A DNA stretch of 27,329 nt from Acanthamoeba castellanii str. Neff (taxonomy: Eukaryota; Discosea; Longamoebia; Acanthamoebidae): contig NW_004457317.1 in NCBI RefSeq assembly GCF_000313135.1, forward strand, positions 7,630 through 34,958, in the 5' to 3' direction. The translations under genes and the position numbers were made by a program. The notes below the pieces were generated by a model. It made no database searches and had not been told where the DNA came from. It was given only the letters and a program-made list of their open reading frames with translations. Shown here piece by piece: positions 9,931 through 23,233 of this stretch (positions are counted from its first letter, which is position 1; each line of letters starts with the position of its first letter).

Positions 9931-11755
9931 TCACAAACCAACACAGTGCACGGACGCAGCGGCGGCCTTCCGCAATCGGTTCATGACGGCGTAGCCGGTG
10001 TGGCTTTCGTCGATGCCCTGTGATTGATCAATATCCACGTGTTAGAGGCACACGGGAAGGTGACGATCACTCAAACGATGAAGATGAAGGTATGTAGTAC
10101 CTCGACAAAGATGATGTCCACGCCTCGGGCGTCGAGCCCCCGGAGCGCCTTGAAGAGGCCTCGGGCGACCTCGGCGGCGAATCGCTCCCTGCCCTCCTCG
10201 TCGGTCTGGTCCACCTCCACCGCGACCGGGTACACCAGCAGCGGCTCCCGCGGGTCGTCCGCGCCGCTGTCCCCTCCGGCGTCGCCGACGTGTCGCGCCA
10301 GGGCCTTGAGGTCCGCGGGCAGCTCGATCTCCCGGTGCGTGTGGATGATGCCCACGCTCTGCTTGTCGTCGAGGGCCTTCCGCACCCGCGCGATGAGCTC
10401 CTCGCCCATGCGCAGGCCGCCGCCGCCGGTGTCCGCGTGGTCTCCGCCTTCCTTGGGGGGCGGGGCCAGATCAAAGAGGACCACGTAGGCGTTGGGCGAG
10501 TAGTGGCGGTACTTGAGGCCCGGCGTGGGCGGCTTGTCCTCCATGGACTGGTCCTTGTGGCCGCCCTGGCCATAGACCACGACGTCCGGCAGGTACTTCT
10601 TGAGCTGCTCGTGGGTGATGCCCCCTGGTCGCAGCACCATGGGCGGATCTCGGCTCATGTCGAGGACCGTGGACTCGAGGCCCACCGAGGTGCCGCCGCC
10701 GTCGACGATGCACTTGACCCTCCCCGTGAGGTCGGCGATGACGTGGCCCGCCGTCGTGGGGCTCGGTCGCCCGGACATATTGGCGCTCGGCGCCGCAATC
10801 GGAACGCCTGAGCGCACCCAACGTTGGGTCTGTGTGGTGAGCAGGAGGCGCCGGTGATGGCGGTGGTGGGCCACAATTTTGCAGAGAATGTGCAACGTTA
10901 GACGTTGGTACGTACCCGAGAGGGCAATCAGTTTGTGGGCGATGGGGTGGCTGGGCATGCGAACGGCCACGGTGGTCTGGCCGGCAGTCACCGCCTGAGG
11001 GACATTCTCCTACGCAACTCACCGCGAAAGTGAGATCTCACTCGCGAGAGTAGTCATGGATGGCCGTGGGCCGGCGGTGGCTCACCTTTTTAGGGAAGAG
11101 GATGGTGAGAGGCCCCGGCCAGAACTGCGACCGGGTGAGGAACTCGTCCACTTTCGGTGGCACGCTGGCGGCCACGGTGTGAAGCATTTCCATCGAAGAG
11201 ATGTGCACGATCAGCGGGTTGTCCGATGGCCTGTGCCATTGATAGAACAGGAAGAGAGCGAAGAGAGGCCCGGGCGTGAGACACATGAAGACGCGAGATG
11301 TCAAGAGAAGCGGCTGCACTGTCGTACCTCCCCTTGGCTTGGAAGATCTTCTTGCAGGCTTCGTTGTCCAGTGCATTCGCGCCCAGCCCTGATTAAACGT
11401 TGCACGTTGCTCACCGGCCGGTGAGCATTCATTCATGGAATGGAACGGGGAGAATTAACGTCATCGTACCATACACTGTTTCCGTGGGAAAGGAAACGAG
11501 CTCGCCTTGGCGGATGAGCTCCACTGCCTCGGCCAGCTCTTCATCGGCGAACGATGAGGGATTAATCTTCAATACTTTCGTCTCCATCACGACAGCGGGG
11601 CGATCGGCGGCCAGCATTGACGAAAGAAATGTGAACACAAATCGAAACCGAGACCTGCCAGGTACCGCTTGCAGCCTTCGATCAGATGCGATTTGCTGAA
11701 CTGTTGCTTTTCTGCTCTTTTTCTCTAAACTTTTTCGCCTGGAATTTGTGGCCAT
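9931..11755 (-). CDS. SUA5: Threonylcarbamoyl-AMP synthase (Sua5/YrdC family)
   Basis: Makes threonylcarbamoyl-AMP from threonine, bicarbonate and ATP, the first step of t6A37 tRNA modification. Six exons agree in phase: 11755-11470, 11388-11328, 11230-11086, 11009-10916, 10807-10101, 10017-9931; 459 codons from ATG 11755. The YrdC core is plain: SFPTETVYGLGANALD, KGRPSDNPLIVHI, FWPGPLTILFPK, VAVRMPSHPIAHKLI, APSANMSGRPSPT and STVLDM. The extra C-terminal Sua5 domain follows the linker PGLKYRHYSPNAYVVLFD, so this is the two-domain form. Three in-frame ATGs are possible: 11755 (AAATGG, strong), 11617 (weak) and 11587 (GTGATGG, good). The 11755 start adds an Arg/Lys/Ser-rich extension like a mitochondrial presequence, and 11587 fits the cytosolic enzyme. 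The dual-targeting reading is inference. Confidence 0.93.
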
Positions 11756-11968
11756 TTCGTAATTTGTACGATTTTTTGAAATGCTTCTCAAATTTTCGAA
11801 AAAGCCCAACGCCGAAACGAAAGGCGAAAGAGAGCCACCAGCGAAGATCAGATTTCCCGCGCGGTGAACGTCGCATTTGAGGAAGGGGGAGCCATTTCTC
11901 TTAGCCTCTGCACCCACTGCCGCTTTTTGAATTGCACAAAGGAGCAATCAGAAGATAAGCGATTTCGA
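11756..11968. promoter_or_regulatory. Divergent promoter of SUA5 and the NACHT-HEAT gene
   Basis: 213 bp, AT-rich in the middle, between two head-to-head ATGs. TTTCCCGC at 11853-11860 fits the E2F/DP consensus TTTSSCGC. GGCGAAAG at 11822-11829 is the reverse complement of CTTTCGCC, and a related TTTCGCC stretch lies at about 11733-11739. The reading frame upstream of 11969 is open to 11864 but holds no ATG. Confidence 0.5.
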
Positions 11969-14900
11969 ATGGAAATGGCAGAGGGGGGCACCACCCCGAA
12001 AGAAAATGGTCGATCGACTGCGCCCCCGCCCGTGTCGATCTTGCAGGTCTACAAGCGGCTGGCCGCGCTTGAGATACGTGAAGACGAGAACGCCGATCTT
12101 ATCGTCCAGGACCTACAACGCCACCTGGCCGTTAACCTCCATTCCGCGCCTCGCAGCGAGCCCACACCTTCATCATCAACCACATCTGCGACGGCGTCAC
12201 AAGAAGGAGGAGACGCATCAACAAAGGATGTGGAAGAAGAAACGAAGCCAAGGGACGAGATGCTGATCGCAGATGCAGCCAGCGAGAGCGAATTCGTACA
12301 CTTGAAAGTGATCAGCGTGAACAACTTGAGCTACTTGCTCTCCTACGGCGATCTAGAAGGCGGGTTTGGCGAGTCGGTGGTGGAGGAGGATCTGGAGGTG
12401 ACCCTGGGCCAGCTGCTCACATCGCCCGACTGCCAATTCTCCCTCATCGCGGGCGACGAGGGATCGGGCAAGACCGTCGTCCTACGCCGCATTCTGCGCG
12501 AGTTCGATCGCATCGCCACGCCGTCGCCCTCCCAGCCTCTGCGCTCCGCCTTCCCCATCTACATCAACTGCGCACACCTCATCTCCCAGCTGCTCTTCGA
12601 CGCCAGCCGCGCAGCAGCCGCCGAGAAGATGGAGAGCGAGATCGATCCCGCCGGATTGCTGCTTCGATCCGCTGTGCAGAGCTGGCACGGCTTCACGCCA
12701 CAGGCGTCCTCCTCTTCGACGCCAACCACCGCCACCACGGCCGCGCGCCTGCTGGGCGAGCTGCTGCGCGACTCGCGTCATCCCTTTGTGCTGCTGCTCG
12801 ACGGCCTCGACGCGGTGCCGCGCGACCTCGCCAACGAACTCCTCTACGGCCTGCTGGGCTACAAGGACACCACCAACGATGAGGTTCGTGTTTGTTATGC
12901 GCTCTCTGTCCCCTTTGTGGCGCTCTTATTTAATTATCATTCTTTATTACTCTTCCTTTATTCGCTTTCCCGTTACGAGAACAAAGAAGAAGATAACTTA
13001 TGCTTCTTGCCTCTTCATCGATACGAATGCAATGTGCTCACCGTGCGTGTGTCGTGTGTGTCGTGTGTCGTGTGTTATCTATCTTGGGGCCGGCGCAGAC
13101 GAGCTGTGCGTCCATCTGCGCGCTGCAGTCGTTCGGAAGGAAGCTGGGCGCCACGTTTGGCAAGCGGCTGCAGCGAGTCGTCGCGTGCTGCCGTGTGAAC
13201 ACGCTGGCCGATCTCATGCGCTACCCGCTGCGTCCGACCCAGGTCCCCAGCGTCGGCGCCGCCACCAACCCCTCCACGGGGAGCACCGCTGCCGGCGCAG
13301 CGGAGGAGGCCGAAGGCGAGTCCGAGGCCGGAGAGGGCGTGAGCAGCAGCAAGCAGTGGCGAATCCTCAAACTCGACAGCCTGTGCGGGGAGACGGAGCA
13401 GCGGCTGTACGCCAAGGCCCTCTTCGACAAGTTCGGTCTGTCGGCCCTGCCCGCGGCCCCGGCGCTGCTGGACTGCCTGCTCGAGCGGAAGGGCCTCGTG
13501 CTCCCCACGCAGAAGCAGAGCCCGCTCCTGCTCTTTGTGCTGCTGCGGGACATCCTGCTCGCCCAGTCGCGCGACGGCAGTTCGATGCCGGCCACTAATC
13601 TCCACGAGCTGCTGTGCCACCTCGCCGGGTCACTGGCCAAGGGCGCGGCCGACCGCAGCCGGCTTCAGCTCGCCGCCGCAGAAGCGGACAAGCCCGAGCG
13701 CAGCATCTTGCGCGAGCTGCTGCCTGAGCGGAAGACCCACAACAAGGCCGACGAGGCCAATGAGGCCAGCGACGACGAGGAGGCCGTCGAGCGACGGAAA
13801 CTGATCGGCCTCCTGGCCTACTTGATCGTGTGGTGGGACGACAACTACGGCAAGAGCTACCACTATGTACAGAACCCGCTCTTCAACGGCAACGCCAACG
13901 CCAACGCCAACGCCACCGACGGGTCCACCGCCACCGGCGCCGGCGCGGTGGCGGACATCTTCGTGGCGCAGCGCCGCGTGTTCGTGGAGGCGATGGGCAA
14001 GTACCACCAGCTGCGACGGGCCGACCTCGACCAGCCGGAGGAGCGACGACAGAACGGCGAGCGCCTGCTGGACGAGGTGGCGCGAATGCTGCCCGGCGTC
14101 GTGCTGCAGCACGGCGTGGGCCGCACGCTGGCCTTTGCCAACGCCACGCTCCACCAGTTCTTCGTGGCCGACTACATGCTCACCTGCATGGCCAACCTCG
14201 AGGACGAGGTCACCTTCGCCAAGGTGGTGACCGACGTCCTGCACCCGTGGGAGGCCCAGCACAAGCCCTGGCACCACTACATGCAAAGCGGCGGCGGCCG
14301 TCGACAGCAGCCACAGCAGCACGCCAACGCCAGCGGCGACGAGCCGGCGGCGGAGACTGACAGCCGGCGGACACTGGACGGCCTGGTCGCCACGTCGCCA
14401 TCTTCGGGTCCTGCGGCGTCGGTGCGAGAGCGAGGAGGCGAGGACGGAGGGGAGAAGAAGGACTTCCTTCGCTATTTTTGGGCCGACGAGCGCCATCTGA
14501 CGGACAAGTGGTGGGCCGAGGTCATCCTCTTCATCGGCTTCAAGAAGGGCACGCACTGGCTGGCCGAGAAGATCCTGGCGCTCAAGTTCCCGTCGCTCAA
14601 GGAGTGGTTCGCCTCCTTCAAGGGACACAACACTGGTACACCCTCTTGCTCTCATCAATTATCTTTCGTTCGCCCCACTCGCTAATGTTGCTTGCTGACG
14701 CACACCCACACGCACACGTTGCACACACGACGCACAGACCCGCAAGATCTTGGCCAGCTGCGATTTTCCCACCTTCTGCGAGCCAAGGCCTGCGAGGGCG
14801 TGCTCAAACAGGCCCGGGCCTCCGACACTGGCGTGCGAGAGCCGCCGGGAGCGCTGAAGAAAAAGACGAAGTGGGGCGCCGCATTCCTCGAATTCCTGGA

Positions 14901-17900
14901 TCGGTCTGAGTCGGCGCTCCTCCACCTGGACTACTACCCGGTCTACCTCCAACTCAACCACGTCCTGGGCACTAAGGTGGTCGAAGCTGTCATGACCAAA
15001 TGTATAGATGTCTTCAAAGGTGCGCCAGCTTCTCCCTTGCGTGCGTGTGCGTGTGCGTGTGCGTGTGCGTGTGCGATTCAAAGCACCCTAACGCCGGGTC
15101 TCGACTTGTCTTACAGGTCAGAATCCGGTGTACGCCATCGATCTGATGGTGAAGTTCTATCTGGGCGGCGTGATCAACGAGCGGAATATAAATATTGTAA
15201 TTAACAGCCTGCTCGACGACGACGAACCCCGCGTGCGCAAGGCGGCCCTCAACCTCCTGTGGCGGCTGACCCTGCTCAACAAGGGCAACAACCCCATCTT
15301 CCCGCCGCACCTCGCGCGACCTCGGCCCGGCCGCACCGACGACGCGACCAACGGCCGAACACCGGCCGCGAGCGACTCGGCGGCGGCGGAGACGAACAAT
15401 CGGCGCCGGCGCGGCTCGGCCAACGACAAGCGGGAGGACCCGCTGGGCTTCGTGCGGGTCATCCAGCTCGTGTCGGCCCGGCTCAAGGACAAGCACGCGC
15501 TGGTGCAGCTCGAGGCGACCAACGTCATGAAGGAGATGGCCCAGCTCTCCATCGCCTCCCTCACGCCCGTCCAGCGAACATTCCTCTTCGGCCAGCTCCT
15601 TCGCGATGGTACGTGATGAAGCTTCTTCTTCGATGGCCTAGCTGGCTCACATTCCACTCGATCCGCGGCGGGTTGCAGAGGAAATACAAATTCGGCAACT
15701 GGTGAACTCGGCGGTGAAGATGATGCAGACGTTCGATGTCTACGTATGGCTCCTCCGCTGGCTCGGTCATGAGGTACTCCCCTCCCCTCCCCGCGCGCAC
15801 GCTGCAACGTGGCCCGCACCGGGTGACGACTGCCCCCACTCACGCCTGTGGCGGTGTGCGCGTCTCTCTATAGGATCCTGGCCTGCGATTGCTGGTCTTG
15901 ATCGTCCTGGGCCTGCTGGCCAATCCTCTGCTGCCAACGAAACAAAAGTTCGATCCCGCGCGCAAGGCCATCTGCCTGGTATCGCCTCCTCTTCCCCCCT
16001 CGCCCCAGTATGTGGCGTCGCTACAACCGCACTCACACGCGCACACACCCGATCGGGCGGCATGACCGTGGTCGCACAGGTGCTCACGGGACTGAGCCAG
16101 GAGTACAAGCCGACCAGTCCGGTGCTGGGCGACATCCTGCGGGACCTGTCGGCCCGGAGGAAGCGGAAGACCTCCTCCGGCGGTCTGCTGGGCATCGGCG
16201 GCGGCGGGTCGTCGTCGTCCGACGCGTCGGCCGCGGACGATCTGGACCCGCTGCTGGTGCCCTTCGTGACGGTGGTGTTCGAGGCCCTCGGCGAGACCGC
16301 CGCGCGGTGCGAGGACCTGGGCATGATGCTCGACCTCGTCAAGTGCAAGCCCTTCTTCCTCAAGAAGCTGTGCCTGGTCATCACCGACCGGATCGACCCT
16401 GCTCGGCTTCGGCCCAGGCTCGACTCCCTGCTCAACTGCCACAACCAACGGTACGCACCATTCATTCATTTTTTCATTCCATACATTCTTTGTTGGTCGC
16501 CAAGAATTCACCGGCGCGAGCACTGACTGAAGAAATATGTTTGGTATATGCTGTGTTGTCTGTGGGCGGCCGGAGCAGCGACGAGACCAACGCGGTAATC
16601 GACTTCTACCTGAAGCACGAGGTCATCCAGCTGCTGCAGGCCATCGACAGGGACGTGGGCGACCGGGAGCAGCTCGAGGCCCGGCGGATCGCCGACGAGG
16701 ACGCCGAGGCCGCCGTGGACGACAAGCGACAAGTCGCCGCCGCCACCAATCGGTCGCACAACGGGGCCTCATCGCTCTACTCGACGACCAAGTTCGAGGT
16801 GCTCGCGTCGTGGCTCGGCCAGCAACGGCCACACGGCGAGTCGTCTGAGCCTCAGGCACCACCGGCGGCAACGACCCCCAACGGCAGTGAAGCTCGCGAG
16901 CTGCGGCTGGAGATGGTGGAGGCCATTCCCGGCGTGCTGCACCTGAACGACGTCAACGCGCTGCGCTACCTGCACCTACTCATCGACCTCCTGCTCACCG
17001 AGGAGGACCACATCACCGTCCAGACGCTCATCGCCAAGCTGCAGGACCTCACCTACTCGGCCCTCACCGGCAGTCGCAGGTTCGCCACTAGCCACCCAGT
17101 CGTGCGCGTGGCGTGTGTTGTGTGTCGTGTGTGGTCAACGCGCACGGTATTGATGTCGTTACGTCGGTGCAGGTATTCGGCCGAGGATGCGGCGTTGTTG
17201 GAGCGGACGAAGGTCGAGGTGGAGAACAAGTGCTTCGAGATGATGCAGAACCGGAACGCGTACATGGTGCTGACGGCCATCCGGCTGGTGAGCCTGCTCG
17301 AGCAGAGCCGCAAGGGCGAGCACCGAGCGCGCGACGGCATCGCGGTCGACCACGAGTGCCAGGGCGACGACGACGAGAAGCGGACCCAGCGGCACGCGCG
17401 CCTGCGACAGGTGATCCATCAGACCATGGCCCTGCTCAGTCACCGCGAAGCCGATGCCAGGACCGAGGCCCTAGACCTCCTGCGAGTATTCGTCAGCGGT
17501 ACTCACCTCCCCCGCCTTCGTTCTTCTTTTCCCCGTCTTCGTTCTTTTTGGTGTTGGCTGGGCTGGCTCACACGTTTGTCGCGAAACGAATGTGTTTGCA
17601 GGCATTCACCTGGACCTGGACGACAATCTGTTAGTCCTCTGCTCGATGCTCAAGAACCGGATCTACTTCGTTCGCGCCACCGCGGTCGCCGCTCTCGGCG
17701 CGGTTGTACAGCACTTTTCCCTGCGGCCCGATGGTATGTGCACATACGCCCCCACGGCCGCAAGCCACCTCTATACTGGTGCGCGGAGTACTCACCTCTG
17801 ACCTTGTCTCTCCCCCAAGGCCTGGATATGCTGAAGCGAGTGGAGGCCTCCGTGGTCAACGTTGTGAAGACCTCCGCCGAGGACAAGGCCGTGGTCGAGG

Positions 17901-20332
17901 TGCCGACACACCACCACCAGCCTCCACACCCGCTCAGCCCTGTGCGCGAGCGGTGGCGACAACGACTCACCTCCCATTGATTCCTTGCTGTGTTGTGGTG
18001 TTTGCAGTCCGCCACCCGCACGCTGGCCTTCTTCGGCAGTCACATATCAGACGAATCGCTGACCCTCGTGGGCTCGTTGCTGAAGGAACCCAGGTGCGCG
18101 TCACACACCACACACACAGTTCCATCGCGTGCAAGCGAATATTGATCGTTTGTGGCTCTCATGCAATACACAGTCGATTGCGGGCGACGGTGGTGGAGAC
18201 GATCGGGGCGGCGGGGATGAAGGGCATTCCCTTCATTCCCGACATCGCGGAGCTGCTGCTGGTCGAGGACAACTGGCTCCGCACCATCGCCGTCACCCAG
18301 CTCTCCAAGCTCGCTCTCCTGCGAACTCTCGCTTACGGTACGCACGCACACGCATGCACGCACGCACACCTAAGCTGATGACACATGCCGCACGCGCACG
18401 CACAGAGCACCTGCAGGGCATCGCTGCGCTTCTGCGCTACGAAGAGTACTATGTGAAGGAGAGCGCCATCCAGATCCTCTGCGCGCTCGGCGTAGACGCG
18501 CTCCTCCTCTTTGTCGACGACATTCTCCGGTACACCCACGACACACACACGACACACACACGGCACACAATCTGATATCACGCGTTGTTGCTGCATTTCG
18601 CTCTGTGTCTACACAGAATTATGGACGATGAAGAGGACGAGGAGGAGCCGTGCGTGGTGATCATGACCCTCTACGCCGTGTCCCTCATCTTTGCCCACTA
18701 CCGACAAAACGGCGACAAGCACCCCGATCGTACGACCTCCCGCCTTGCTTAGCTGTCGCTCGCCCCGCGCGGGGCAATGGCAGGTCAATAACTCCAAAAC
18801 GTTTCTCTTCCCTCGTCGACGCCTCTTTTGCAGCGCTCACGTTGTGTTCGAACTACCTCTCGCACGTGCTGGCCAAGCTCGACGACAACTCGGTGCCCGT
18901 GAAGAAGGCGGCCATCAAGGCCATCCGCCAGTACCCGCAGATGATCGCCAACAACACCTTTGCCCTGCAGCGACTAACCAGGTGCGCGCCCTGGCCCACC
19001 GCCGCCCCGCAGGTTCAACGCTCGTTCTGACACGACACGACACGACACGACACGACACGACACGACACGACACGACACGACACGACACGACACGACACGA
19101 CACGCGACTACAGGTTCCTGAACACGTTCGCGGAGGAGTCGCAGGTGCAGCTGCAGGCGTTCATACTGCTGGGCGAGGCCAACCGGCTCTCGGTGTTCGA
19201 CCACCTGTCGCCGCTGCTGTCGCTGCTCCACTGCCGCGACACCAAGATCCTCATGAAGACCATCACCGCGCTGGGCAACCTGGGCGCCCACTGCATCCAC
19301 CTCATCCCGTCCGCCATCAACCGCACCAAGAGCCACGAGATGCGCCGGCGCCTGCTGTCGCTCCTCATCAAGTTCATCGGCTACGGCAACTACGACGTGC
19401 TCGCGCCGCCGCCGCCTCCGCTGCTGGGCACGGGCGGCTACGGCCGCGAGGGCGAGCGCGACGCCGCCGAGCGCGAGGCCACGACGGCCTCGTCCACGCT
19501 CGGCTCTGCAGCCGGCGAGCACCCGGCCAACAACAAGGACGACAGCATCGACAAGCTGATCGTCAAGAAGAGGAAGGAGATGGAGTACGAGGAGAAGGAG
19601 ATCGAGTACCTCTTCAAGAACAAGGACAGCACCATCAAGCGCCAGGCCTTCCGCATGATGGCCAACTACTACCTCTACGCCATGGCCCAACACCTCTCCT
19701 CCTCCTCCTCCTCCTCCTCCAACGCCACCGCCACCGCCACCTCCTCCACCTCTTTGTCGTCGGCCTCCGCTTCGCTGACGTCAGCTTCGTCTGCCGTTCC
19801 GGCCGCCGCGGACGCCGAGCGCGGGCTGCGAAAAAAGGCCGGCGACGAGCGGAGCGCCAAGTCGCCGCCGGTGATGACCATGACCATGGCCACCGCCATG
19901 GGCGCCACCACCGCCGCCGCGACCAACAGCGCCGGCGCCGCCAAGAAGCGCGAGTCGTCCGTCGGCCGGGAGGAGAGCGCGGACGACATTGACTTCTCGT
20001 TCGGCAGCGACGACGAGGAGGGCGGGCTGGGCATCGGCGGCGGGCTGGGCCACGGCGACGCGCTGCTGTCGCTCAAGTACCGCAAGTTCCTGGTGGCCAT
20101 GCTCAAGGACAAGAACCAGAAGAGCCGCATGGAGGCGGTGCTGGCCCTGGGCCAGCTCCTCTACCGCGAGCACCGCGAGGCCATGCTGCGGCTCCTCTTC
20201 CCGTCGGCCGCCTTCTCGTCGGTGGCCGGCGCCGCCCTCGCGCGGCCGCTCATCCCCTCCGTGGCCGTGTGGCGTCTGCTGTCCCAGCAGTGGCACGCCC
20301 TCATCGCCGTCCCCTCCCCGCCCTCCAAGTGA
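11969..20332 (+). CDS. NACHT/STAND-like NTPase with long HEAT/ARM-type solenoid
   Basis: Seventeen exons join without a phase conflict: 11969-12883, 13099-14635, 14738-15019, 15117-15608, 15679-15773, 15874-15978, 16080-16450, 16579-17079, 17173-17498, 17602-17733, 17820-17899, 18008-18093, 18174-18337, 18406-18529, 18617-18729, 18834-18981, 19114-20332; 6690 nt, 2229 residues. Walker A is GDEGSGKT (162-169); Walker B is FVLLLDGLD (273-281) with the paired acidic residues of NACHT proteins; RVVACCRVNT after it resembles sensor 1. FANATLHQFFVADYM (from about 651) resembles the F-H-x-x-FxEFFAA block that closes NACHT modules. From about residue 820 helical pairs repeat (EPRVRKAALNLLWRLTLL, YFVRATAVAALGAVVQHF, YVKESAIQILCAL, SVPVKKAAIKAIRQYP), typical of HEAT/ARM. 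Ser, Asn-Ala and acidic low-complexity inserts interrupt it. No signal peptide is present. A likely role is a cytosolic ATP-driven switch with a sensing scaffold; function unknown. Confidence 0.9.
15039..15075. repeat. GTGTGC hexamer microsatellite in intron 3
   Basis: About five GTGTGC units in the intron 15020-15116 of the NACHT-HEAT gene, the same hexamer as in the TPR-gene intron at 2374-2450. Confidence 0.9.
19031..19104. repeat. CACGA pentamer array in intron 16
   Basis: Nearly 15 perfect copies of CACGA in the intron 18982-19113, ending 9 bases before the 3' splice site at 19113/19114. It occupies the place where a polypyrimidine tract would be expected. Confidence 0.97.
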
Positions 20333-20538
20333 GTGTGCGCACTCTCTCTTCTTCACCCTCCTTCCCACGTCCTTCTTGTTCTTCCGCAAACCTCCTCTTC
20401 TTCTTCTTCTCTTGTTATCACGTTACGTTGTACTTTTTCATAAACAAACAAATTGTTTATGTTTCACGATCCATGGACAAAACAAGAACTATGCGGCGTT
20501 TGACCGGTGGGCCTGGACTCCTCGTAGGAGCCAAACCC

Positions 20539-22500
<1,962 letters not shown>

Positions 22501-23233
22501 CTTAAACGCATTAAGCAATTCGAGATAAGCGTAACTCTCTCGGCGAGAGAGTGGCTGTCGGCGAGAGGTAAGATCTACTCACGCCGTGCTCCGGTGCACA
22601 CGTGTTTTTCGTGAAGCTCGTGTTGGGCTTTTTTTTCTAGGCCCGGCACGTTCTCGTATTTCCTGGCAGCCGGGGTCAAGATCAGGTCGGTCCCGATCGT
22701 CGACATAGGGTTTCTCCTTTCTTGTTTTCCCTAGGCCCGACTCCTTCGGTTTTCCTGCCCCGGTGGCGAATTTCGCCAACAAGAAATATAAATCTCGCCG
22801 ATGACTCAGGGTTTCTGCCCTTGATTACTCCAGCAAAGGGAAATCCTGTGGGGCAAAAGGGTAGCCTCGCGCAACGAATTATCATTGGGGGATGCTCGGC
22901 AGAGTTCTCCCTCGAAAATACACGTGCCGGCATAGAACCTGGATTTGTTTTTGTTCACGACCACGGCAACCGCTCGAATTCGAGCACAGACCAGAAACGA
23001 CCATGACCATGACCACACGTTGAACAAGGATTTTGGGACGCGACTGGTGAGATGCGATGTGGAGGCCTACCTGGTGGATACCAGGGTAACCTTCACATCC
23101 ATTGTCATTAGGTTCTACATCAACACAAACAGTCATGCAGTGGGACCACAACTTTCAGCATTAGTACTATCTCTCTTCTACAATGTAATTTAAACATCAT
23201 CTTTAATCTCATTTATTAGAACACCTTTATCAT
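22501..23233. other. Gene-poor spacer of about 0.7 kb
   Basis: No frame here looks like a real protein; the open frames (for example 22722-23006 on plus) have no recognisable motif and no start context. It holds a hairpin of CTCTCTCG/CGAGAGAG at about 22535-22552 and two similar stretches, pyrimidine run plus CTAGGCCCG, near 22628-22644 and 22718-22738, which look like 3' splice sites or a short direct repeat. The right end is AT-rich and serves as the 3' flank of the next gene. Confidence 0.4.
23212..23217 (-). other. AATAAA polyadenylation-type signal
   Basis: AATAAA on the minus strand, 17 bases past the TAA/TGA position of the transposase-like gene (its last coding base is 23234). It fits a polyadenylation signal for that transcript. 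Confidence 0.5.

Noticed and set aside
13630..14658. 342-codon open frame on the minus strand
   Set aside because: Shadow of exon 2 of the NACHT-HEAT gene in GC-rich DNA; the plus-strand frame has the motifs and splice phases.
16010..17980. Unbroken 656-codon plus-strand frame
   Set aside because: It runs through several introns and changes from a shadow frame to the true frame; splice phases support separate exons 7-11.
18974..19693. Minus-strand frames with Val-Val-Ser-Cys-Arg repeats
   Set aside because: They translate the CACGA array and the complement of the last NACHT-HEAT exon.
22722..23006. 94-codon plus-strand frame as a small gene
   Set aside because: No recognisable motif, no neighbouring exon in phase, and the opposite strand is equally open.
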